In this document: piece after piece, positions 39,001-51,112 of the stretch
Layout: each line of letters starts with the position of its first letter
Position numbering within the stretch: the stretch's first letter is position 1
Source of the DNA: Heliocidaris tuberculata
Lineage: Eukaryota > Echinodermata > Echinoidea > Camarodonta > Echinometridae
Direction: 5' to 3'
Assembly: GCA_025618425.1 (NCBI GenBank)
Contig: CM046846.1
Location: forward strand, 916,001-980,000
DNA length: 64,000 nt
Notes under the pieces: model-generated
Database searches by the model: none
What the model was told of the DNA's origin: nothing
What the model saw: the letters and a program-made list of their open reading frames with translations, nothing else
Translations under genes and position numbers: made by a program

Positions 39001-42000
39001 ACAATGAATTGTGAAATTTTGCCTCAAACATTTCTTGTAATTTATGCAAATTTTTACAAAAATAAAAAAGTACTTCTCTCTTTGATTTATTAACCAATTT
39101 TGATTTGTTTGTTTTATCTGGTAGATCCAAGTCAAGTGAGATACACAGCTTCTCAACAGAATTTTAACATTTTGCCTCAAACATTAATTATAATTCATGC
39201 AAATTTATTCAAAATTTACCAAAAATACTTGTTCTCCTTCATTTCTGAACCAATTTAGTAGAGAAATGAAAATTGTGACAATTACTTTAGCCGGACACTG
39301 GATGAGCACTATGGATCTCACTGATGTTCTGGTTGTGTATTTAGTTTTAATGTTATAATACACGTACATGTACTTCTACTCACAGTCGTTGTATTTTTAG
39401 TTGTGTTGTCTTACTACCTCCTCTCTCAATTTTTGTCTCGCCTGCGTAGCTGAGCGAGACTATAGCCGTAACTATTTTTGTCGTTGGCGTCGTCAGCATC
39501 GTCAACAATCATGCTATAATCACAATCACTTTCTATGGAATTGACATAGAATCACCAAATTCATACCACAGGTACATCTCCTAAAGGCGCAGATCAGGTT
39601 TGAAAATGAGTCGCATCTGCCCAAGGTCAAAGGTCAAAAGGTCAATGAACTTTCTGCAAAAAGCACTGTAATCACAATAACTTTCTATGGATTTGAGGTA
39701 GAATCCCAACATTCATATCACAGGTACATCTCTTAGAGGCACAGGTCACGTTCAAAAATGAGTTGAATCTGATCAAGGTCAAAAGGGCAATGAACTTTTT
39801 GCAAAAAGCACTACAATCACTGTAACTTTCTATGGATTTAAAGTAGAATCGCAAAAATGTGGGTAATGATCAGTGTATGTTGTAAATTGCAGGCGAGACA
39901 ACGCTAGGCGATCCCCTTGTTAAATTTTTACATATGTGGTCTTAATACGTTTCATGCCTCCACTCACTGAAAGTCCATCTGTCCGACTGTCCCTCTTTCT
40001 CGTTATCTGGATATCTCGAGAATCATTTGAGGTATGAACTTCAAATTTGGTGGTATTATGTATCACCATAGGAAGACGATCTGACTACATTTTGGGGGTA
40101 TGTAGGTCAAAGGTCAAAGGTCAAAGATCACACATGTATTTCCATGAAATTTCAGGTTTTTAGCCTCGTTATAGTGATATCTCAGGAACCATTTTAGCTG
40201 TAAACTGCAAAATAATCTACTATTAGTATGCATCACCATAGTGAGACGAATTGATTAGATTTTCAAAAAGTAGGTCAAAGGTCACAGGTCATAGAGGTCA
40301 ATGTACATGAAATTAATGTTTAAAAAAAAAAATTTATCGCTATGCTGTATCTCACTAACTAGTTTAGCTGTGATTTTCAAACATGGTACTAGTATGCATT
40401 ACCATTGTGAGACGAAGTGATTAGATTTTGGGTTCAGTAGGTCAAAGGTCAATATTCATGAAATTAAGGATTTGTTAGTTTTGTTCTCACTCTATCTCAA
40501 CTATTTTGTATGCATCACTATGGGGGACAAAGTGATCAGATTTTTGGGTTGTTAGGTCTAAGCTCAATGGTCATAAAGGTCAGTTATTTATTTTGTAATA
40601 ATAGTTTTTTTTTAATTCTTGTTATCACATGAACCTAACTGAATTTAGGCAGAGGCATGTAGGAGACGCAGTTGCATTCATGTTCTCTCAGTCTAAATTT
40701 GTATTTTAATTTGTATTGTCTGACTACCTCCTCTCTCAATCTTTGTTTTTGTATTTTTAATGTCTTACAGGGTCTCTGAGGCCCCCCCCCCTCAATAATT
40801 TGTAAACATTTTTCTATGCATGTGTGTTTTTCAAACGTACACATTCAGCGAACGCCACTGGCGTAGCCAGGATTTTTCAAGAGGGGGGGCCAAGGCGAGG
40901 GAGCGAAGCGACCGAGCGGGGGAGGGTGTGGGAGGGGGTATCCCCCTCCCACGGTAGGAAAATTTTTTAAAACCAGGTCATGAAAATGGCATTTTCTGCA
41001 CCCTAAAATTCTATTCTGGTGTAACCTACTTGAGAAGTGACAGATGAAATAGGATTTTTTTTTTCTCTACTCCGCTGGAATGAATTGTAGTGGAAGGATT
41101 ACCACTCCTTGGGGCTCCAGAATTCCAAGCAATACGCAAAATTACATGTAGTTGGTGTGCATAAATAGCTGTACCAGTGTACATACGAAACGTTGAAACC
41201 CGTGTTTTCGGATAGGAAAATATACAGACTAACAACCAAAAACCCACACACAGACACACTGACTATTGACTAACATATGACTAAGAGGACGCCCTTTCTC
41301 ATGGAGTGGAATTTATATCTCATCTCAAGCGGTAGTCTCATTTGAAAACACATGCAACATCTTTATTAGGTGTATGTAAAAGACTTTAGCAATTTATTTA
41401 GCTGCCTTGTTTAGCTCTTTATCTCATTTTCTCGGTTAGAGGTTGTTCATTAGTTGCCTAATTCGTATATACTACACGAATCCAGCTACGTACTCCTTCA
41501 TTTAAGTACTGAGGAATTATATAGTTTGATTAATTTTTGTAACCAAAATGAACATCAATGTGAGTATTTAGCACGGAAAAATATTAGAATTACATCGTGT
41601 AAAGAGTATAGAGATCACAATTTGTAATAAAAACATATGGAAATAATGTAATTACACATAGAGAACGGGCTAAACAAAGTCTTCATACAACCAAGTCAAG
41701 CGCACATGATTTGCCACATGTGAAGGCCGTTTTTGTCATTCAATTTAGTGATAATAGATTTGACTCAAAACTGTAAACATCAAAGCAGAAAGCATCTCGT
41801 CCGATGACTTACTAGTATATAAAATACGACTTGAACAAAGAATGAAATTGTATCTTTTTTGAATATTCCTCTATAAAATCGAACTCTACCTTGAAAAACA
41901 GTGTTTTGCTTCTCCTCGGATGAAGACCATAAAAATGATATAACGGTGACATTGTTTTCGTATAAAAGCAATGTTGGCTACCACAATGATAACTCTTAAA

Positions 42001-42363
42001 CAAACTCAAGATTTACAAAACGAAGAAAATGGTTATTGCCTCCATCGGACATATACCCATTCACAAAGAGAGGTTTATATTCGGCAAGAATAACTGATAC
42101 GCCTCTTCATCATTCTGAGTACAATTTCTTTCAACTCTCGACAAACTAAAAGAAATATAAATGTTCTGTTACCAATCTACTTAGTCAATGCTGTTAACAA
42201 AGTTTCGGGGTTATGATTTGGAAAGGAACAGTTTTTGCTGGAAATGAAAGCAGTGTTTATTTTGTTTACTTTTTTGGTAATATTTTCATTTTATTTTTCC
42301 TTATTTCGATTGTAAGGTAGGGGTAGGGTAAGTCCTAGTAAGACCAGCATGTGAAAAGGAATT

Positions 42364-42400
<37 letters not shown>

Positions 42401-45400
42401 CTCCGATCAACAGGGGGGGGCCATGGCCCCCTTGTGCCCCCCCTGGCTACGCCAGTGGCGAACGCCAAGATGCGATAGTGGAATTATCGCGATCACATCG
42501 CTTTGTCGTCTGCTATGTGATGCACCGGGGTTCACAAAACACTCGAAAATTGGTCTGGGGCCTAACTTATGGAGAATCTGCAACCAATATAAAACAAACA
42601 AATGAATGAAGTCATTTTGTTATACAATGCAGAATGTTTTTATCAAATTGAAAATTGATTTGGGGCTTAACTTCTGGAGAACATACAACCCAAGTAAAAC
42701 AAAATAATGAAGTATGCATCGCAAAATGTTTTGATCGAATTGAAAATTGATTTGGCGCATAACTTACGGAGAATCTACAACCCAAATAAAACAATAAAAT
42801 GAAGGAATTATACAACGCAAAATGTTTTGATTGAATTGGCATTGATTTTGAGCTTCACTTACGGATAATCTACAGCCTAAATGAAACAACAAATGAATCA
42901 AGTATACAAGGTAAAATACTTTTATCAAATCGTAGATTGATTTGAGGCTTAACTTATGGAGAATATACTACCCAACTTAAAACAACTACTGAATTGAAGT
43001 GTATAACGATGGAAAATGTTTTTATCGAATAAAAAATTGATTTGGGACGTGAGTTACGGAGAATCTACAACCCAAATAAAACAACTAGTGAAGGAATTAT
43101 ACAACACAAAATGCTTTTTAGTGAATTGAAAACTGATTTGATGCGTAACTTACCAAGAATCTACAACCCAATTAAAACAAATGGATCAAGTACACAACGC
43201 AAAATGATTTTATCCTATAGAAAATTGGTTAGGCCCATGAATTACAGAAAATCTACAAACTAAATGAAACAACAAATAAATTAGAAATACAAAGCAAACT
43301 ACATTTATCAATCAAAAATTCATTTGGGTGAACTTACGAAGAATCTACAACCCAAATAAAATAAATGAATGAAGTATACAATGCAAAATGTTTTATTGAA
43401 TTGAAAATTGATTTGGTGTAAAATTGTCTGAGTTTTCTACAAGACAATTGAAAGTAAGTTTTATATTTAGCTTGGCAGTGAATACATTCCTGAATCGATG
43501 TATCGTTAGGTGAGCTATCGTGATCGATCGACTAGTCTTTGCTCAAGTCTTATTTATATCAATATTTTTTGTGTATTTTATTTTCAAACAGCAATATCCC
43601 TTGTATGCTGTCACCGTTGAATGTCATGTTAAGTTTTCTGGGGTTGATTTTATGTAAGCTAACTATATAAAACAATTGTTTTTTCAAACCTCAGGTACTC
43701 TTTAGACAATAATACTCCTTTTCTCAATCATTGTATTTTTAGTTGTAATGTCTTACTACTTCCTCTCTCAATCTTTGTATTTTTAGTTTTAATGTCCTAC
43801 TACCTCCTCTCTCTGTCTTTGTATTTTTAGTTTTAATGTCCTACTACTTCCTCTCTCAATCTTTGTATTTTTAGTTTTAATGTCCTACTACTTCCTCTCT
43901 CAGTCTTTGTATTTTTAGTTGTAATGTCTTACTACCTCCTCTCTCAATCATTGTGTTCTTTGTATTTTTAGTTGTAATGTCTTACTACCTCCTCTCTCAA
44001 TCATTGTGTTCTTTGTATTTTTAGTTGTAATGTCTTACTACCTCCTTTCTCATTCTTTGTATTTTTAGTTGTAATGTCTTACTACCTCCTCTCTCAATCT
44101 TTGTATTTTTAGTTGTAATGTCTTACTACCTCCTCTCTCAATCATTGTGTTCTTTGTATTTTTAGTTGTAATGTCTTACTACCTCCTCTCTCAATCATTG
44201 TGTTCTTTGTATTTTTAGTTGTAATGTCTTACTACCTCCTCTCTCAATCATTGTGTTCTTTGTATTTTTAGTTGTAATGTCTTACTACCTCCTCTCTCAA
44301 TCATTGTGTTCTTTGTATTTTTAGTTGTAATGTCTTACTACCTCCTCTCTCAATCATTGTGTTCTTTGTATTTTTAGTTGTAATGTCTTACTACCTCCTC
44401 TCTCAATCTTTGTATTTTTAGTTTTAATGTCTTACTACCTCCTCTCTCAATCTTTGTATTTTTAGTTGTAATGTCTTACTACCTCCTCTCTCAGTCTTTG
44501 TATTTTTTAGTTGTAATGTCTTGCTGCCTCCTCTCTCTATCTTTGTATCTTTAATCTCTTGATACTTCTTTTCTCAATTTCCCATATCTTGGTTAAAAAT
44601 AAAGATCCATATGCAAATGACTGTGAAATTAAGAAAATTTTAGATACTGGGTGTTTGATTTTTCTAATCTCTACTAGTATTACTTATGGAACCAGAAAGT
44701 GAAGAAGAGGTCCAGTTTGGTGGTGCTGATTTCTGTGATAATCCATCAAGTCGTAAGTATATGTTCGTATATTTGTAAAGCATCAAATTTCTTCAACTGT
44801 TGTAAATTCTTTTGAAAGTAATATAACAAAATAATCTGATGGAAAGAAAATAGGGATAGGTAATTGGGCATTAGTGCATTTTTATTGCGTATAATGTACT
44901 TCATCAAATCTGAACATCATAGTTGGTAAGTGTTGGGATAATCCTTATCTTGTTTAAATGTTGGATTGGATGAAAATAGAATGGATGAGCAGGTTGGAAA
45001 TTAGGGTAGTTCGTGCTCTGCGTCTTACCAAAGCCCTTTTCACACATTGCCAGTTTAGACGACGGTTCATGGTGGTTTTCAAACCGCTGTGAAACGTGTC
45101 CAAACGATGCCGGAAAGCCTTTAAACGCTGTGTGAATACGCTCTCAACACATGAAGATGGGACCAATGTGGATTGGCGGAAACCATTTTGCAGTTCCCCG
45201 CGGTTCTCATGGATCATTCCTGATGCGTGACGGATGACTAGGGGTTGTGTATGGTGTTAACACGGTCTTTGGTGGAGCACGGCAAATTGCCGAACCCGTC
45301 TGAATCGGCGATGTGTGAAAGCCCCTTAAGCTTAGTTTCATGTATGTGTATGATTAGAAAATGAGTAAAGTGAGACATTAATTCATATACATTTGAAATG

Positions 45401-48400
45401 TTTTGTCATTGCAGTAGATAGTTTTCAGATGTTTAAAAACAGTGATTTCCTTTCACAAGCCCAAAGTCTTCTATGAATTTGTTACATTTTTTAAGGAGGC
45501 ACCTACAGCTTTTCCATATATAATTATTATCATTATATCTAAATCAACATATAGCTTTATGGTTTAAATGATTGTAATTATTGATTTAAAAATTGCTTTT
45601 GAAGGTGTCTTTGTGAGATATTTCCTCCAATCTAACTTTTATATTATCATAGGTACATGCTTTATATTGTGGAGGTGTCATGGTATAGTGGTTGATTCAC
45701 TTAACTCTCAATCCAAGGGTTGAGGGTTTTAAATTTCAGCCTGGCACTAGCGTCTTTTGGCAAGACATCAATCCACATTTGCCACTCTCCACCCAGGTGT
45801 GAAATGGGTACCTGGCAGGATTTATCCTTGAAATGCACTGTGGGCTGATTACAGCTGCCAGAGCTAAAGCCAGGGTAATAATATCCAAACCCTTTGGAAG
45901 CACATAGGGACGTTATATCATAATGTGATATGCGCTATACAAGAACGGTTTATTATAATTATTATTATTATTATCACATGTTCATGAGTTTAGGTTTAGT
46001 TCCACGTTAAAGGTCATGTAGGGGTCTTTATAGGTCATAAAGATCGACTTTTACTTTTTCTTTGTCTGCACAAGTTGGTGTACAAAATTTCATTGGTCAC
46101 TTGCTTGACCATTTTAACAATTTTTATGGCATTTTTAGTCCCTTGTGGCAAATTACTATCAAATTTGGTTATTAATTGCTAGTATAAACTTTTTAGCCAC
46201 CCTTACAAAATCAGACCTATTTAAACCATGGTTTAGGTTTAAACCGACTTAGTGAAGTCAAGCCATTATGATTATCAAAGTATCAGATGATTCCAGACTT
46301 GCTCAATGTACATTGCTAATCCACAGTTTATGTAGATATTGACTCGTATATCTATAAATGGTTGCCTAAAAAAAGAAAGTTACTGTTCAGTGTAAAGGGG
46401 TTCTTCAGTGCATTGTGTCTATGCATGACCCATCTTCTGTCCAAACTCCTGTTCTTGCATACACAATTCTTAAACGCAGACAGGAGATATCTAGAACAAG
46501 TCACAAGTCACAATTGGGGGGGGGGGGGGGATGTGTATCATTAGACATTTTGCATCTGTCGTGCTATTGCTGTAGTCTATTTGAATTTTTTAATCTGAAT
46601 TTAAATACTACAGTGCTTCCCCTCAAAAAGTTAACTGTTGGAAAAAGTCTCCCCAAATCAATATTTCAGAATATTTTCCATAAATTTTCATTCCTGTTGA
46701 TAGCTTAGGGTCTCTCCTTTGCAACAACACAAACAAATCTGACTTGTTATTAAGCTTGAGTTATCAAAAACCACTTTTGTGAAAAGGTGCAAAATTCAGA
46801 CTTGAAAAGAAAAATTTGGTATGTGTCCTGGCTTGTATGCACAAAGTTAAGAACTGCTTAAAATTGACAGTTGAAAAAAGTCTCCCCATTTAAATATTTC
46901 AAAATATTTTTAGGAAATGTTCATACCTGTGGAAAGCTTATGGTCTCTTCTATCATGTGACACCAAAATATCTCAAAATATTTTACGCTTGAGTGAGCAA
47001 AAGCCAATTTTTGTGAAAGGGTGCAAAATCCATACTTGACAAATGTTTATTTATGTTCTGGCTGGTATCAGCAAAGTTGAGAGTCATGAAAAGGCTTAAA
47101 AGTGTTATATTCTGATCATTAAAAGACAATTTATGAAAGAACAAACTTTGTTCACTGAATGTCCTGATATATCCCATCAAAAAATTATGGTTGAGTGAGC
47201 AAGCCAGGTGAAATTGAAAGACTCACCAAAAGTAATATTTTGAAACACTCAACAAAATAGTTAATTGCTCACTCAAGCATAAAATATTGATAGGATGTAG
47301 AGGTGTCGTGGTTTAGTGGATACGTCACCGGACTGTGGATCTCTTGGTTCGTGGTTCGAGTCCCGCCGCGGCACTAATGTCCTTTGGCAAGACATTAATC
47401 TACATTTGTCACTCTCCACCCAGGTGTAGTAAATAAGTACCTGGTAGGAATTTATTCCTTGAATGCTTCCAGCGTCTTATAGGGCAGCTGGGCTAAAGCC
47501 AGGGTAATAATACTACTTCGGCGCTTAGAAACATTGTATTAAGCGCAATATAAATGTTATGTATTATTATTATTATTATGTGTAAAGACATACTTAGCAC
47601 AAAGCCTGCTATTTCATAAATTGCCTTTTATTGACCAGAATATGGAAATTTCTAAGCCTTGTCATGACTCAGCTTGGCTGATACCAGCCAGAGCCAATAT
47701 AGAATTCTTGTCAAGTCTGGATTTTGTACCCTTTCACAAAATTGGCTTTTGCTCACTCAAGCATAGAATATTAGTTGATATTTTGGTGTCATTTGATAGA
47801 AGAGACCCTAAGCTATCCACAGGTATGAAAATTTCCTTAGAATAGTTTGAAATATTTATTTGGGTAGACTTTTTCCAACTGTTAACTTTTTTCTGGGATG
47901 CACTGTAGTGCAAATGACAATGGCAAACTGTCATTGATGTGTAGCTTTCTGCATGAACATAGTTTTTTGTCTGTGGTGCTGATTCTTAGGAACCAGTCCT
48001 GTATCACCAATATTGTTAGCTATTATGTAAGCTGTAAAACTGTATCATGAAGTTTATGTAGAAAAGGTATTGGAAGGTTCATCAGCATGAATTGATGAGT
48101 ATAACAAGGATATCCAATATCTTTCCCACTTCAACATCAAGAGACCGATTTTATAGTTCTGGATATCGTTATTAGTGATGTGGGACAAGCCTCTTGGTCT
48201 CTTTCCTTAGCTCATCTCTGTCCTTTGATCTTGATAGCTCCAGCTTGCCCTCCTGAGGCATCACCCCTACATGTCATATTATGGCCTCATCTGAGACATC
48301 CTGCACGTAATTGTCTGGATGATCTAGACCAGGAACTCTCTGAATGTGACTCTTTTACCACCGACCAACTCCAAAAACTCTCCAAGAGCAAGCTCTTTCA

Positions 48401-49970
48401 GAATGATCCTCAGTTCTTGAAGGTGCAGTCAGTTTTCCTTGGTTGTAATAATGATATTGGTAATCATAGCCATTATGATAGATTATGTGATGATGATTGC
48501 ATCATTAGTAGTTAAGAATAGATAGTTAAGAATAGATATCATTATTAAGAAAGATATCAAATCATAAAATAGAGATAATTTAGAAAAGAAATTATTGAAA
48601 ATTGATTTAATGTAACATGAACGGTAATTACTACATATACTTGGGTAGTGACAGAACCTTTGATCTTCTTGCCCTCCACTTTCTCAAAGGCAGGACAACC
48701 TACACTACACATTTAAAAGTAATTTTTTCTCTACATTATCTTTAATCTGGTAATTATATGTGTGTACATACAGCCCTGGTAAAAAATTATTAGACCAACT
48801 CCATTTTGGGGGTATATGAGTAGTGTTAAGTCCATTGTCTGTGGAAGTAGGAAAATGATTATCAACAGCTAATGCATGATGGACTACTACTAACTAGAAC
48901 AATTACCCCTACTACAGCCAGGACAAATTGTCCTGGACAAATTGTCCTGGACAAATTTCCCCAGACAATTACAACATCCCTTTTTTCCCATGAGAAAGAG
49001 TTTTTGGACCACCTAATAGACTATAAATGTCTGAGACGATGAATGTCAAGCGTTACTATTTTTGGTCTGAGTGGGTCCGTTCGCTATTCGTAAGGACCTC
49101 TATTCATAAAAAACTGCTATTCATTTAACGCACGTTATGAATAGCGGTCCTTATGAATAGTTATGAATAGTGGTCCTTATGAACAGAGGTCCTTATGAAT
49201 AGCACAGTAATTTGTCTATGGTTTGCTGGCTATTCATAGGGACCACTATTCATACAAAACTGCTATTCATTTAATCACGCGTTATGGATAGCGGTCCTTA
49301 TGAATAAGTGGTGATTATGAATAGTGCTCCTTATGACTAGCGAGGTTACCCCGATCTGAGCACCATGGCCTTTTCATTATTCTACTGAGACCAATGCGTG
49401 TGACATAAAAATTAAAGGCATTAGAAAATTTATTTTATGAAACAAAAAAAAACATTTTTGCAGCATGAATAAGCTGCTGTGAGGAAAAAAAGGCAATACC
49501 TTGTTGACAGAATGCCACAAGGCATGGCTGCTATCATCAAATGTAGCAATTTTCCACCAAGAACTGAACAAACTGCCTCTAGAGGAGTGGACATGGCTTT
49601 AAGAGAAAATCAGGCATACCCCTTGGACAATTGTCCCCAGACCACTTCTGTCGGGACATTTTTTCCAACACCCTTACCTCTGGATAATATCCCTGAGGAC
49701 AGTTAGCATCTAGGATATTTACATTCTGTTAGTTGTTCTGAAAGTTCTATCCGTTGGGGTGCCCTTAGAAGTAATTGTCCTTCAGCGAAAATTGTCCGGG
49801 GTTAATTGTCCTAGGGATTAGTTATTACACGAGCTATATGTTTAGGAATGTATTCATCCACTCATTATGAGTTAGCTAGTAGAAATCATTCTGAAAATTC
49901 AATTACTGATAAAGCCAACATTTGCCATATAGGCCTTTATAAGAAGCTGGTCTAATAATTTTTTCCAGGG

Positions 49971-50018
<48 letters not shown>

Positions 50019-51063
50019 TGTGTCCCAGAAAAAACGAAACCCTAAAACAAAGGTTTATTATGACCACACTATGTGCTGTATGACAGTGATTATTCATTTT
50101 CCATAAACTTAAAGTTTTATGCTTTTAAATGATACCTTGATGGCATCCATCTGTACATTCTTTACCGTGCAGCGGCATTTTGAAAATGACATGTTAAAAC
50201 TCAGTTGTGCCAGATTTGGGTAAAACCGTGAAAACGTTAGGATCACATGCGAACATAACCCAAATGTAACATGACTTTTAAAACCCTGCGAGAAGACTGT
50301 TTTCATGTGTTTCTTTCAATAAGATGGTAAAGATAATGCCCTCATCATGAAATAAAGGATGGTCAGTGTTTTGTTGATGTTGGGGGTAAAGAAAGGGCAT
50401 GTTTTGTATTGAAATGGTACCTAAAATCGAAATGAAAAGTAATTTTTTGAATTTTGAAGAACTGCAATTTCTTTTAAGAACAAAGCGGACAGAAATTTAG
50501 GTGATATTTTTCATAAAAGTAAAGTTAGTGGCACTTTTCATTGTCATCAAAAGGAAATACAAGGTTGAAAGGGCACATAAGGCAGAAGAAATATCAAGAT
50601 TATCGCAATTTCCCACCTCAGGAGGGGCACCTTTTCTATCACAGGAGGGACACTTTTTCATCTTTTGAGGGATATTTACTGATTTAGGAAATTTTGGGGG
50701 CATACACCCCTGTCACCACTGGAAATTGGTATTGACCCGTGTTTTATGAATTTCTGATTGAACGCATGTCATCACATGAAGGAATTTCACGTATCATCTC
50801 ATAGAGCTGGTATTTCTTTTGTGTCATTTTCGCATGTGATCCAAACGTTTTCACGGTTTTACCCAAATCTGGCACAACTGAGTTTTTACATGTCATTTTC
50901 AAAATGCTGCTGCTTGGTAAAGCATGTACAGATGGATGTCATCAAGGTATCATTTAAAAGCATAATACTTCTAGTTTGTGGAAAACAGATAATTATTGTC
51001 ATAGAGCACATAGTGTGGTCACAATAACCCTTTGTTTTAGGGTTTCGTTTTTTCTGGGACGCA

Positions 51064-51112
<49 letters not shown>

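Larger units (their letters stand above)
37363..39334 (+). mobile_element. Helentron-like element E6
   Basis: The left end AGCTCATCCGGCC is followed by a partner (gggcaagagGGATG) forming an imperfect hairpin. The right inverted copy (GCCGGACACTGGATGAGC) lies about 25 bases before a terminal CTGG and TT. The left flank is the T-tract of a minisatellite unit, and the right flank resumes the unit (ttgtgtatttagttttaatg) without duplication. The tandem units at 38640-39250 belong to it. A nested MITE is at 37391-37575. Confidence 0.5.
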
